From contig NZ_CP011509.1 in the NCBI RefSeq assembly GCF_001027285.1, positions 10,254,501-10,318,500 of the forward strand: 64,000 nt of DNA. The letters are read 5' to 3'. The notes under the pieces were generated by a model that worked only from the letters and a program-made list of their open reading frames with translations, was not told where the DNA came from and did no database searches. Every line of letters starts with the position of its first letter. Positions within the stretch are counted from its first letter, which is position 1. The stretch is from Archangium gephyra (GTDB lineage Bacteria > Myxococcota > Myxococcia > Myxococcales > Myxococcaceae). Below are positions 17,699 through 26,197 of the stretch, in pieces. A program made the position numbers and the translations under genes.

Positions 17699-18625
17699 TC
17701 AGGAACGCTTCGCGGTCTTGTTCCCGGGCCACACGGAGCGGAGCGTGCCCGCGAGCGCCCGGAGTGCATCGGCGCGGGGAAAACCCGGGCGCCACACCAG
17801 GGCGAGCGTACGGCTCGGCGACGGGTCCGCGAAGGGCCGCACCACGAGCTGGCCCAGCCGGTTCTCGATGGGCACCGAGAGCGCGGGCAGCAGCGTGACG
17901 CCCCCCGCGCCCGACATCACCATCTGCGCCAGCGTCGTCAGACTGGTGGCCCGGAAGTCCACCTCGCGCGCTCCGATGCGCGTGCACAGCGCGAGCGCCT
18001 GTCCCCGGAAGCAGTGGCCGTCCTCCAGCAGCAGCACGTTCTCCTCATCCAGGTCCCGGAACTGCACCTGTTTCTTCTTCTCCAGCGGGTGCCCCGGTGG
18101 CGCCGCCACGACGAAGGGATCCTCCGAGATGATCGCGTGCTCCACCTCCCCCACCTCGGGCACGAGCGCCAGCAGGGCCGTGTCCAGCCGTCCCTCCTCC
18201 AGGTCGCGCACGAGCACCTCCGTCTTGTCCTCGCGCAGGCGAAGCTGGAGCCGGGGGTACTGCTTCACCAGCGCGGGGATGACCTCGGGCAGCACGTAGG
18301 GCGCGATGGTGGGGATGACCCCCAGGGTCAGTGGCCCCGCGAACGGATCCGACAACCGTGACGCGGCGGACAGGATGTCCCCGGCCTCGGTGAGCACCTT
18401 GCGCGCCCGCCCCACCAACTCCTCGCCGGCGGGCGTCAGCATCACCCGGCGCTTGTCCCGCTCGAAGAGCTTCACCCCCAACACGGCCTCGAGCTGTTGA
18501 ATCTGCGCGCTCAGGGCGGGCTGGGAGACGTGGCACCGCTCGGCCGCCCGCCGGAAGCCGAGCAGGTCCGCGACGGCGACGAGATACTCCAACTGCCTCA
18601 GGGAGATGTCGTTCAGGGAGGGCAT
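17699..18625 (-). CDS. oxyR: OxyR, LysR-type hydrogen peroxide sensor
   Basis: The 308-residue protein has a LysR N-terminal helix-turn-helix ([35 protein letters not shown]) and an effector domain. The redox pair is present: [12 protein letters not shown] gives Cys205 and Cys214, the same nine-residue spacing as Cys199 and Cys208 of E. coli OxyR, which form a disulfide with peroxide. This, and the divergent catalase gene 128 bp away with an OxyR-like site between, identify it as OxyR rather than a general LysR. The ATG at 18625 is chosen because the family begins at [15 protein letters not shown]; longer forms would cover the operator. Confidence 0.93.
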   Translation of the reverse strand: MPSLNDISLRQLEYLVAVADLLGFRRAAERCHVSQPALSAQIQQLEAVLGVKLFERDKRRVMLTPAGEELVGRARKVLTEAGDILSAASRLSDPFAGPLTLGVIPTIAPYVLPEVIPALVKQYPRLQLRLREDKTEVLVRDLEEGRLDTALLALVPEVGEVEHAIISEDPFVVAAPPGHPLEKKKQVQFRDLDEENVLLLEDGHCFRGQALALCTRIGAREVDFRATSLTTLAQMVMSGAGGVTLLPALSVPIENRLGQLVVRPFADPSPSRTLALVWRPGFPRADALRALAGTLRSVWPGNKTAKRS

Positions 18626-18642
18626 GGGCTCTGGAACAACTG

Positions 18643-18679
18643 ATAGCCCCACCCTATCAATCCCATCGGCACGATGTCT
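18643..18679. promoter_or_regulatory. OxyR binding site between oxyR and katA
   Basis: The site reads ATAG-N7-CTAT at 18643-18657, followed at the correct 7-bp steps by ATCG (18665-18668) and GTCT (18676-18679), against the OxyR consensus ATAG-N7-CTAT-N7-ATAG-N7-CTAT. The first half is also a perfect inverted repeat, TGATAG/CTATCA. It can serve both divergent genes. Confidence 0.75.
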
Positions 18680-18753
18680 TGGGCAACTCAGTGCGAACTC
18701 TCTACTTTCCCCCACGTCACAAACGCACTGACGCCACTCGCAGGAGAAATCGC

Positions 18754-20226
18754 GTGTCCAATCGTCCCCGCTTGACCACCGAGGCCGGAGCTCCGGTCGC
18801 CGACAACCAGCACTCGCAGACCGCCGGCGCCACGGGCCCGGTGCTCCTGCAGGACCATCACCTGCTGGAGAAGCTCGCCCGCTTCAACCGCGAGCGCATT
18901 CCGGAGCGCGTGGTGCACGCGGTGGGCTCGGGCGCCTACGGCTACTTCGAGGTCACGAACCCGGACATCTCGCGCTACACCCTGATGAAGCTCTTCGACA
19001 CGAAGGGCAAGCGCACCGAGGTCTTCCTGCGCTTCTCCACCGTGGCCGGCTCCAAGGGCGCCCCCGACACCGCTCGCGACCCGCGGGGCTTCGCGGTCCG
19101 CTTCTACACCGAGGACGGCAACTGGGACGTGGTGGGCAACAACACGCCCGTCTTCTTCCTGCGCGACGGCATCAAGTTCCCGGACTTCATCCACTCGCAG
19201 AAGTACGACCCCTTCACCAACTGCCAGGAGCCCGACAACCAGTGGGACTTCTTCTCCTACTCGCCCGAGGCCACGCACCAGTTCACCTGGCTCTTCGGTG
19301 ACCGGGGCATCCCCGCCACACTGCGGCACACGGACGGCTTTGGCTCGCACACCTTCCAGTGGGTGAACGCCAAGGGCGAGCGCTTCTGGGTGAAGTTCCA
19401 CTTCAAGACCGACCAGGGCATCCGCACGCTCTCCAGCGAGGAGGCGGCGGCCATCGGCGGGAAGGATCCGCAGTACCACCAGCGCGACCTCTACACGGCG
19501 CTCGCGCGCGGCGAGTACCCCTCGTGGACGCTCAAGGTGCAGGTGATGCCCGAGGCGGACGCGCCCACCTACCGCTTCAACCCGTTCGACCTCACCAAGG
19601 TGTGGCCGTACAAGGACTACCCCCTCATCGAGGTGGGCAAGCTGGTGCTCAACCGGGCCCCGGACAACTACTTCGCGGACGTGGAGCAGGCCGCGCTCGA
19701 CCCGAGCAACTTCGTGCCCGGCATCGGCCCCTCGCCGGACCGCATGCTCCAGGCGCGCCTCTTCGCCTACGGCGATGCGCACCGCTACCGGCTGGGCATC
19801 AACCACACCCGGCTGCCGGTGAACTCGCCCAGGGGCGTGCAGGGCGGCGCGCGCAACTACGGCCGTGACGGCGCCATGGCCTTCGACGGCAACGGCGGGC
19901 GGAGCAAGAACTACGAGCCGAACAGCTACAACGGCCCCGCGCAGACGGGCGACTCCACGGGCCTCGGCGTCTCCGTCACCGGCCTCACGGGCACCTACGT
20001 CCCGGTGCGGCACGCCGAGGACAACGACTTCGTGCAGGCCGGCGACCTCTACCGGCTGATGACCGAGCCGGAGCGCCAGCGCCTCGTGGAGAACATCGCG
20101 GGCAGCCTGTCCCAGGTGAGCCGCGAGGACGTCATCGTGCGCTGCATCGCCCACTTCCGCAACGCCGACGAGGAGTACGGCGCGCGCGTGGCCAAGGCCG
20201 TCCACGACAAGCGCCGCTCGCGCTGA
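18754..20226 (+). CDS. katA: Haem catalase (small-subunit, clade 3 type)
   Basis: The 490-residue protein decomposes hydrogen peroxide to water and oxygen. The catalytic residues are visible: His55 in [12 protein letters not shown], Asn129 in [11 protein letters not shown] and the haem-ligating Tyr339 in [14 protein letters not shown]. The length fits small-subunit catalases. The GTG at 18754 is preceded by AGGAG and gives the usual N-terminus ([18 protein letters not shown]); the longer frame from 18679 would begin inside the OxyR site. The gene is followed 39 bp later by the ankyrin gene, and expression should be peroxide-induced through OxyR. Confidence 0.96.
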   Translation: MSNRPRLTTEAGAPVADNQHSQTAGATGPVLLQDHHLLEKLARFNRERIPERVVHAVGSGAYGYFEVTNPDISRYTLMKLFDTKGKRTEVFLRFSTVAGSKGAPDTARDPRGFAVRFYTEDGNWDVVGNNTPVFFLRDGIKFPDFIHSQKYDPFTNCQEPDNQWDFFSYSPEATHQFTWLFGDRGIPATLRHTDGFGSHTFQWVNAKGERFWVKFHFKTDQGIRTLSSEEAAAIGGKDPQYHQRDLYTALARGEYPSWTLKVQVMPEADAPTYRFNPFDLTKVWPYKDYPLIEVGKLVLNRAPDNYFADVEQAALDPSNFVPGIGPSPDRMLQARLFAYGDAHRYRLGINHTRLPVNSPRGVQGGARNYGRDGAMAFDGNGGRSKNYEPNSYNGPAQTGDSTGLGVSVTGLTGTYVPVRHAEDNDFVQAGDLYRLMTEPERQRLVENIAGSLSQVSREDVIVRCIAHFRNADEEYGARVAKAVHDKRRSR

Positions 20227-20265
20227 GCACTCCTCTTCCCCTTCCTCCTTCTCGAGGCACTCCCC

Positions 20266-20805
20266 ATGAAGAACCAGACTCCTGATTCGCAGACGACGGT
20301 GACGGACAACGAGGTGATGGCCCTGGCGCGGACGGCGTTCCAGTACGCGAGGGCCGGGGAGACGGCCAACCTGGCGTGGCTCATCGACTCGGGGCTGCCG
20401 GCCAACCTCAGCAACGAGAAGGGGGACACCCTGCTGATGCTCGCGAGCTACCTCGGCCAGGAGGGCGCGGCCCTGGCCCTCCTGGAGCGGGGCGCCGACC
20501 CGGAGCGCGTCAACGACCGCGGCCAGACGCCCCTGGCCGGGGTGGCCTTCAAGGGGAACACCGCCATGGCCCGGCTGCTGCTGGACCACGGCGCCCAGGT
20601 GGATGGCTCGGGACCGGACGGCAAGACGCCCCTCATGTTCGCGGCGATGTTCGATCAGGTGGAGGTGCTCGAGCTGTTGCTCGCGCGCGGCGCCTCGCCG
20701 GAGCACAAGGACGCCGAGGGCCGCACGGCGCTCGACTACGCCCGCGCCATGGGGGCCCGCCGCACGCCGGAGCGGCTCACGGAGTGGCTCGCGGTCCGGA
20801 TGTGA
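20266..20805 (+). CDS. Ankyrin-repeat protein downstream of catalase
   Basis: The 179-residue protein consists of about four ankyrin repeats (for example GDTLLMLASYLGQEGAALALLERGADP and GKTPLMFAAMFDQVEVLELLLARGASP) after a short N-terminal helix. No signal peptide is seen, so it is probably cytoplasmic. In Pseudomonas aeruginosa the ankB gene follows katB and is needed for full catalase activity; the same catalase-ankyrin order here suggests an equivalent role, perhaps in catalase assembly or haem supply. It should be co-transcribed with katA. Confidence 0.88.
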   Translation: MKNQTPDSQTTVTDNEVMALARTAFQYARAGETANLAWLIDSGLPANLSNEKGDTLLMLASYLGQEGAALALLERGADPERVNDRGQTPLAGVAFKGNTAMARLLLDHGAQVDGSGPDGKTPLMFAAMFDQVEVLELLLARGASPEHKDAEGRTALDYARAMGARRTPERLTEWLAVRM

Positions 20806-20865
20806 CGCGCGTGCGACGCGCGGACGGCACCTCGCCTGACGCCCCGACAGTCGCCGAAACCCGGC

Positions 20866-20894
20866 TTGACAAAAAATGCGGCCACGCGCACCTT
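20866..20894 (+). promoter_or_regulatory. Probable promoter of the thr leader-ThrRS unit
   Basis: A perfect -35 box TTGACA at 20866-20871 is followed after 17 bp by CACCTT, a weak -10. The A-rich spacer start is unusual for this GC-rich genome. The leader GTG is 8 bases after the -10 box. Confidence 0.55.
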
Positions 20895-20901
20895 GCGTCG
20901 C

Positions 20902-20979
20902 GTGAGCTTCTTCAGCGCCACGACCACGACGACCACCACCGCCACTCAAACGGCGGGAGTGGACTCGTGCGTGAAGTGA
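20902..20979 (+). CDS. Threonine-rich leader peptide (attenuation sensor)
   Basis: A GTG-started frame encodes 25 residues with seven consecutive Thr codons: it begins SFFSATTTTTTTATQT after the first Met and ends SCVK. Nine of 25 residues are Thr, and it lies between a TTGACA promoter element and the threonyl-tRNA synthetase-like gene at 21085. This is the form of a ribosome-stalling leader peptide that senses charged tRNA-Thr. The start has no strong ribosome site, which is common for leaders very close to the transcription start. The peptide itself probably has no other function. Confidence 0.7.
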   Translation: MSFFSATTTTTTTATQTAGVDSCVK

Positions 20980-20989
20980 GCTGACGAAC

Positions 20990-21080
20990 GCACGGTTCCC
21001 TGCCCCGCCTTCACCGGCCGGGGCGTCCGTGCAAGCGCTCAGTGCTCCGACCGGAAGGCCTCTTTCCCGTATCGGAGTAC
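20990..21080 (+). promoter_or_regulatory. Two-hairpin attenuator region before ThrRS
   Basis: Hairpin 1 (20990-21032) pairs GCACGG with CCGTGC and, inside it, GCCCCG with CGGGGC. It has no T run after it, so it is not a standard terminator. Hairpin 2 (21042-21080) pairs GTGCTCCGA with TCGGAGTAC, with one G-T pair, and its 3' arm contains the GGAG ribosome site (21074-21077) lying 7 bases before the ThrRS ATG. Stalling on the Thr codons could therefore change folding and free the ribosome site, a translational attenuation design. I found no strong alternative pairing by eye. Confidence 0.55.
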
Positions 21081-21084
21081 GCAA

Positions 21085-22290
21085 ATGCTCGACGCACACG
21101 ACCACCGTTCCCTCGGCCAGCGCCTGGACCTCTTCCACCTGCAGGAGGAGGCGCCCGGCATGGTCTTCTGGCACCCCCGCGGCTACCTGCTCTACCGGCT
21201 CATCGAGAGCCGCGTCCGGCAGCAGATGCAACGCGAGGGCTACAGTGAAGTGAGAACCCCCCAAATCCTCGCCCAGCCCATCTGGGAGCGCAGCGGCCAC
21301 TGGGACAACTTCCGCGAGAACATGTTCCAGCTCGCCGACGAGGGCGAGCGGCACCTCGCGGTGAAGCCGGTGAACTGCCCCGGCCACATCCAACTGGTGC
21401 ACCGCATGGCGCCCAGCTACCGCGACCTGCCCCTGCGGCTGGGCGAGTTCGGCCTGGTGCACCGCAACGAGCCCGGTGGAGCGCTCCACGGGCTGTTCCG
21501 CCTGCGCCAGTTCACCCAGGATGACGGCCACATCTTCTGTGCCGAGGAGCAGATGCGGGAGGAGGTCTTCCGCTTCTGCCGCTCGCTCCAGGCCTTCTAC
21601 GCCGACTTCGGCTTCGAGCACGTGGAGGTGGCCTTCTCCAGCCGTCCCGCCCAGCGCGCGGGAAGTGACGAGGTGTGGGACCTGGCCGAGTCGCTGCTGC
21701 TGGATGCGGCGAAACAGGTAGGCCTCCAATGCCACATGCAACCCGGCCAGGGCGCCTTCTACGGGCCCAAGCTGGAGTTCGTGCTCAAGGACCGGCTCGG
21801 CCGTGCCTGGCAGTGCGGCACCATCCAGCTGGACCTGGTGCTGCCGGAGCGCTTCGACCTGAGCTACGTGGACGCCTCGGGGCAGAAGCGCCGGCCGATG
21901 ATGCTCCACCGGGCGATGCTCGGGAGCCTGGAGCGCTTCCTCGGCATCCTGCTGGAGCACCATGAGGGCTCGCTGCCCGCGTGGCTCGCGCCGGAGCAGG
22001 TGGTGGTGGCGGCGGTCAGCGAGTCGGCCGCCGCGTACGCCGAGCGCTTCGCCGCGAAGCTGCGCGAGGTGGGTTGCCGCGCGAGCGTGGATGTCCGGAG
22101 CGAATCGCTGTCCCGGAAGATCGTCGACGCGCACCAGGGCGGCGTGCCGTGGCTCGCGGTGGTGGGCAACCGGGAGGTGGAGTGGAACGCGGTCCGGCTG
22201 CGGCGGCGCAACGGCGAGCAGCTCGACCTGCCGTGGAACGAGGCGGTGGCGGCGCTCGTCGCCGAGTGCCGGCCCGCGGTCCCGGCGTAA
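21085..22290 (+). CDS. Short threonyl-tRNA synthetase (no TGS or editing domain)
   Basis: The 401-residue protein contains the class II catalytic core and the C-terminal anticodon-binding domain of threonyl-tRNA synthetase. The zinc ligands that select threonine are present: Cys98 in NCPGH, His149 in DDGHIFC and His275 in MMLHRAMLGS. Full-length bacterial ThrRS has about 640 residues; the TGS and the N2 editing domain that removes serine from mischarged tRNA are both absent, and the protein starts directly at the core (LGQRLDLFHLQEEAPGMVFWHP). It is probably a second, inducible copy or an antibiotic-tolerant paralogue, with the housekeeping thrS elsewhere. The Thr leader upstream supports the assignment. 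Confidence 0.9.
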   Translation: MLDAHDHRSLGQRLDLFHLQEEAPGMVFWHPRGYLLYRLIESRVRQQMQREGYSEVRTPQILAQPIWERSGHWDNFRENMFQLADEGERHLAVKPVNCPGHIQLVHRMAPSYRDLPLRLGEFGLVHRNEPGGALHGLFRLRQFTQDDGHIFCAEEQMREEVFRFCRSLQAFYADFGFEHVEVAFSSRPAQRAGSDEVWDLAESLLLDAAKQVGLQCHMQPGQGAFYGPKLEFVLKDRLGRAWQCGTIQLDLVLPERFDLSYVDASGQKRRPMMLHRAMLGSLERFLGILLEHHEGSLPAWLAPEQVVVAAVSESAAAYAERFAAKLREVGCRASVDVRSESLSRKIVDAHQGGVPWLAVVGNREVEWNAVRLRRRNGEQLDLPWNEAVAALVAECRPAVPA

Positions 22291-22381
22291 CACCCGGTGG
22301 CACGAGGCGCCCGTGACGTGTCGGCCATGTCACGGGCGCCCGCGCCTTCCCGCGCACGAACCCTGGAGCCACGGGGAGCGG

Positions 22382-23353
22382 ATGTGCTTGGCTGCGCCGC
22401 CTATGGCCGAGCGCGTGAACAAGATCGCAATCATCGGAGCCGGCGCGGTGGGCGCCACCATCGCCTATGCCACCATGATCCGGGGAGTGGCCAAACAGCT
22501 CGCCCTCTACGACATCAACCGGGCCAAGGTGGACGCGGAGGTGCTGGACCTCAACCACGGGTTGCAGTTCGTGCCCATGGCCACGCTGGAGGGCTCGGAT
22601 GACCTCGGCGTGTGCGCGGGCGCGGACGTGGTGGTCATCACCGCGGGCGCCAAGCAGAAGCAGGGGCAGACGCGCATGGAGCTGGCGGGCGCGAACGTGG
22701 AGCTGTGCCGCTCGCTCGTGCCGCAACTGCTGAAGGTGGCCCCGGAGGCGCTGCTGCTGGTGGTGACCAACCCGGTGGACGTGCTGACGTACGTGGTGCA
22801 GAAGCTCAGCGGGCTGCCCACGCGGCGGGTGTTCGGCAGCGGGACGGTGCTGGACTCCTCGCGCTTCCGCTTCCTGATTGCCCGCCACCTCAACGTCGCC
22901 GTGCAGAACGTGCACGCCTTCATCGCGGGCGAACACGGGGACTCGGAGCTGCCCCTGTGGAGTTCGGCGACGGTGGGCGCGATGCCGCTGATGCAGTGGT
23001 CCGCGCCGGGGCACTCGCGGCTGACGGACGAGGACCGCACCCGCATCTTCGACAACGTGCGCAACGCCGCCTACCAGATCATCCGCGGCAAGGGCGCCAC
23101 CAACTACGCCATCGGCCTGGCCACGGCGCAGATTCTCGAGGCCGTGCTGTACGACGAGAACCGGGTGCTGCCCGTGAGCTCGCGGCTGGACGGCTACCTC
23201 GGCATCAGCGACGTGTGCATGAGCGTGCCGAGCATCGTCAACCGCACGGGCGTGGAGACGGTGCTCGAGGTCCCCCTCAACGACACGGAGCGCGAGGGCC
23301 TGCGGCGCAGCGCGGATACCATCCGCCAGGCCATCCGCACGCTGGGCTTCTGA
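22382..23353 (+). CDS. ldh: L-lactate dehydrogenase
   Basis: The 323-residue protein reduces pyruvate to lactate with NADH. It shows the Rossmann motif GAGAVGAT, the mobile loop AGAKQKQGQTR with Gln at the position that favours pyruvate over oxaloacetate, the substrate Arg in DSSRFR and the active His in GEHGDSE. The length fits the LDH/MDH family. I prefer the ATG at 22382 because GGGGAG precedes it; a second ATG at 22403 gives 316 residues and is also plausible. It is probably cytoplasmic and singly transcribed or followed by the cyclotransferase gene 36 bp downstream. Confidence 0.93.
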   Translation: MCLAAPPMAERVNKIAIIGAGAVGATIAYATMIRGVAKQLALYDINRAKVDAEVLDLNHGLQFVPMATLEGSDDLGVCAGADVVVITAGAKQKQGQTRMELAGANVELCRSLVPQLLKVAPEALLLVVTNPVDVLTYVVQKLSGLPTRRVFGSGTVLDSSRFRFLIARHLNVAVQNVHAFIAGEHGDSELPLWSSATVGAMPLMQWSAPGHSRLTDEDRTRIFDNVRNAAYQIIRGKGATNYAIGLATAQILEAVLYDENRVLPVSSRLDGYLGISDVCMSVPSIVNRTGVETVLEVPLNDTEREGLRRSADTIRQAIRTLGF

Positions 23354-23389
23354 AGAAGCCCGCATCGCCTCCTCCAGGAGCCCTTCATC

Positions 23390-24190
23390 GTGACCTCCCG
23401 ACGCCGCCCCCTCGTGTGGCTCTCCTCCCTCGTGCTGCTCTCCGTGCTGGGCTGCCGCAACGAGCGCCCTCCGGCGCCCACGCCCCCGGCGAGCACACCC
23501 GTGTCCGGCTTCGAGGTCGTCCAGAGCTGGCCGCATGACCCCAACGCCTATACGCAGGGGCTCGTCTACCGCGACGGCAGGCTGTACGAGGGCACGGGCC
23601 TCCATGGCCAGTCGAGCCTGCGCGAGGTGGAGCTCGAGACGGGCGCGGTCCTGCGCCGGCACGACCTGGAGCGGCAGCACTTCGGCGAGGGCATCGCGCT
23701 CTTCAAGGGCAGGCTCTACCAGCTCACCTGGCGCTCGCAGGTGGGCTTCATCTACGACGCCGCGACGTTCCAGCAGGTGGGCCGCTTCGCCTACCCCACC
23801 GAGGGCTGGGGCCTCACCGACGATGGCACCTCGCTCATCATGAGCGATGGCAGCAGCACCCTGCGCTTCCTCGACCCCACCACGCTCGCGGTGCAGCGCA
23901 CCCTGCGCGTGACCGATGCCGGCCGGGAGATTTCCCTGCTCAACGAGCTGGAGTTCATCAAGGGCGAGCTCTACGCGAACGTGTACCTGCAGAACGACAT
24001 CGCCCGCATCGACCCCGCCACGGGCAAGGTGACCGGGTGGATCAACCTCTCGGGCCTGCTCCCGCCCGAGGAGCGGACCGGGACCGAGGACGTGCTCAAC
24101 GGCATCGCCTACGACGCGGCCCGCGACCGGCTGCTCGTCACCGGCAAGCGCTGGCCCCGGCTCTTCCACATCCGCCTCGTGCCCAGGTAG
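23390..24190 (+). CDS. Glutaminyl-peptide cyclotransferase, lipoprotein
   Basis: The 266-residue protein belongs to the plant/bacterial type glutamine cyclotransferases (five-bladed propeller), which turn N-terminal Gln of secreted proteins into pyroglutamate. Family marks are PNAYTQGLVYRDGRLYEGTG near the start, LTWRSQVGFIYD, GWGLTDDGTSLIMSDGS and LNGIAYDAARDRLLVTGKRWP at the end. The GTG start follows AGGAG, and the lipobox LSVLGC near residue 22 places it on a membrane facing the periplasm or outside. Spacing from ldh allows co-transcription. Confidence 0.9.
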   Translation: MTSRRRPLVWLSSLVLLSVLGCRNERPPAPTPPASTPVSGFEVVQSWPHDPNAYTQGLVYRDGRLYEGTGLHGQSSLREVELETGAVLRRHDLERQHFGEGIALFKGRLYQLTWRSQVGFIYDAATFQQVGRFAYPTEGWGLTDDGTSLIMSDGSSTLRFLDPTTLAVQRTLRVTDAGREISLLNELEFIKGELYANVYLQNDIARIDPATGKVTGWINLSGLLPPEERTGTEDVLNGIAYDAARDRLLVTGKRWPRLFHIRLVPR

Positions 24191-24319
24191 TCCACTACCT
24201 CACGATTTCCCACTTTCACCTTCACAGTGACATTGGAAAATTCCGCATTGACAGGAGGTCTGAGATTATTGGAAAGTAAGGAAGTGCTCGACACAACCGT
24301 CGAGCCGGAAGGAACCGTC

Positions 24320-26113
24320 ATGCGCACCCCTCGTCTGGTCTCCATCCTCCCCCTCATGCTCCTCGGGAGCGCCTGCAGCGTCGACAGCACCGAAGCCGAC
24401 ACCCAGGCCACCCCGGCGACCCAGGACAGCAACCTCTCCGCCAAGGCCGAGGGCCGGGGGCTGGAGCAGCTCAAGGCGCAGCGCCCGGAGTTCTTCCGGG
24501 GTGCCGGTGACGTGTCCCTCAAGCGCTCGCTGCGCGATGAGCGGGGCATGACCCACGAGCGCGTGACCCAGAGCATCCGCGGGGTGCCCGTCTTCGGCGC
24601 CCAGGCCATCCTCCACCTCGACGCCAACGGCGCCGTCGTCTCCGTCACGGACCGTCTGGCCCGCGACCTCAAGGTCGACACTACCCCCGGCCTCCGCGCC
24701 GAGGAGGCCATGCAGATCGCCGTCGCCCAGGTGGGCGGCTCCCGCGCCCTGCGCGCCTCGCCCAAGGCCGACCTGCAGATCCTCACCGATGACATCGGCA
24801 ATGGCGCGCGCCTGACGTACCGCGTGCAGCTCGAGGCCCTCACCGACAAGGGCGAGCCCTCCATGCCGAACCTCTTCATCGACGCTCACTCCGGCGAGGT
24901 CGTGAAGCAGTTCGACAACATGAAGACGACCAAGAACCGCAAGACCTACAACGCCGGCAACCGCACCACGCTGCCCGGCACGCTGGTCCGCTCCGAGGGG
25001 CAGGCTCCCTCCGGCGACGCGGTGCTCGACCAGGCCCACGACAACGCGGGCCTCACGTACGACTTCTACTTCAACAACTACGGCCGTGACAGCTACAACG
25101 CCGCCGGCGGCGTCCTCACCTCCACCGTCCACTACGACCGCAGCTACGTCAACGCGTACTGGAACGGCACGCAGATGGTGTACGGCGATGGCAACGGCGT
25201 GGACTCCGGCCCGCTGACCGTGCTCGACGTCGTGGCCCACGAGCTCACCCACGCCGTGACCGACACCGAGTCGGACCTCATCTACTCCAACGAGTCGGGC
25301 GCCCTCAACGAGGCCATGTCCGACGTCTTCGGCGCCTCCGTCGAGGCCGCCCGCGACGGCGCCGTCAGCGGCAACACCTGGAAGATCGGCGAGGAGTGCT
25401 GGACCCCGGCCACCGCGGGTGACGCGCTCCGCTACATGAACGACCCGGCCCTGGCGGGTGACTACGACTACTACCCCACGCGCTACACGGGCACCTCCGA
25501 CAACGGCGGCGTGCACTGGAACTCGGGTATCGCCAACCTGGCCTTCAAGCTGATGGTCACCGGCGGCACGCACCCGCGCGGCAAGACGAGCAACGTGGTG
25601 CCCGCGCTCGACGCCAACGCGTACACCAGCATCCAGAAGGGCGCGGCCATCTTCTACCGCGCCAACACGGTGTACCTGACCCCGGGCAGCACCTTCTCCG
25701 AGGCGCGCGGCGCCACGGCGCAGGCCGCCACCGACCTCTACGGCGCGACCGCCGCCGCCGCGGTGAACGAGGCGTGGGCCGCGGTGGGCGTGGCCGCTCC
25801 CCCGAGCTGGACGGTCATCCAGACGGTGAGCAACCTGTCCGGCGCCCGCAGCAGCAACACCAACTACACCTACGCCACGCCGGCCGGTGCGACGGCGATG
25901 AAGTTCGAGACGATCGGCGGCACGGGTGATGCCGACCTGTACGTGAAGTTCGGCAGCGCCCCCACCACCACCAGCTACGACTGCCGCTCGGCGGGTGCGA
26001 CCTCCACGGAGACCTGCACCATCAACGGCGCGAAGCAGGGCACGTACTACGTCCTCATCAAGGGCTACACGGCCTACTCCGGCGTCACCTACAAGGCGAG
26101 CTCCGGCCAGTAA
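24320..26113 (+). CDS. Secreted M4 (thermolysin-type) metalloprotease with PPC domain
   Basis: The 597-residue precursor has a lipoprotein-like signal (PLMLLGSAC), an FTP/PepSY propeptide (about 40-215), an M4 catalytic domain and a C-terminal pre-peptidase domain (about 495-597, GDADLYVKFGSAPTTTSYDC and GTYYVLIKGYTAYSGV). The zinc ligands are His307 and His311 in HELTH and Glu331 in ALNEAMSD, with the catalytic His region near GGVHWNSGIANLAF. Such enzymes digest prey protein outside the cell after the propeptide and PPC are removed. The ATG at 24320 follows GGAAGGA. The 130-bp upstream region is AT-rich compared with its surroundings, as expected for a promoter. A strong hairpin follows the gene. 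Confidence 0.95.
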   Translation: MRTPRLVSILPLMLLGSACSVDSTEADTQATPATQDSNLSAKAEGRGLEQLKAQRPEFFRGAGDVSLKRSLRDERGMTHERVTQSIRGVPVFGAQAILHLDANGAVVSVTDRLARDLKVDTTPGLRAEEAMQIAVAQVGGSRALRASPKADLQILTDDIGNGARLTYRVQLEALTDKGEPSMPNLFIDAHSGEVVKQFDNMKTTKNRKTYNAGNRTTLPGTLVRSEGQAPSGDAVLDQAHDNAGLTYDFYFNNYGRDSYNAAGGVLTSTVHYDRSYVNAYWNGTQMVYGDGNGVDSGPLTVLDVVAHELTHAVTDTESDLIYSNESGALNEAMSDVFGASVEAARDGAVSGNTWKIGEECWTPATAGDALRYMNDPALAGDYDYYPTRYTGTSDNGGVHWNSGIANLAFKLMVTGGTHPRGKTSNVVPALDANAYTSIQKGAAIFYRANTVYLTPGSTFSEARGATAQAATDLYGATAAAAVNEAWAAVGVAAPPSWTVIQTVSNLSGARSSNTNYTYATPAGATAMKFETIGGTGDADLYVKFGSAPTTTSYDCRSAGATSTETCTINGAKQGTYYVLIKGYTAYSGVTYKASSGQ

Positions 26114-26139
26114 TCCCAGGCAGCACTGAAGTCCTCACG

Positions 26140-26180
26140 CCGGCGCGGCTCACCTTCGGGTGGCCGCGCCGGTTGTCTTT
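26140..26180. terminator. Bidirectional intrinsic terminator
   Basis: A perfect 10-bp stem, CCGGCGCGGC and GCCGCGCCGG, continues as CACC/GGTG around a TTCG tetraloop and is followed by TTGTCTTT. It lies between the M4 protease gene and the convergent lipoprotein gene. Confidence 0.85.
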
Positions 26181-26197
26181 CGTGGCAAGCGGAGGCG

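Noticed and set aside
20990-21032. Hairpin 1 as an intrinsic terminator for the thr leader
   Set aside because: No T run follows it. It was kept only as part of a possible attenuator.
18688-22293. 1201-codon open frame on the minus strand
   Set aside because: It runs antisense across katA, the ankyrin gene and ThrRS, which are all certain by motif. Its His/Arg/Val/Leu-rich translation is what high-GC codon bias gives on the opposite strand.
22016-24169. 717-codon minus-strand frame over ldh and the cyclotransferase
   Set aside because: It overlaps two well-identified genes and has no recognisable domain.
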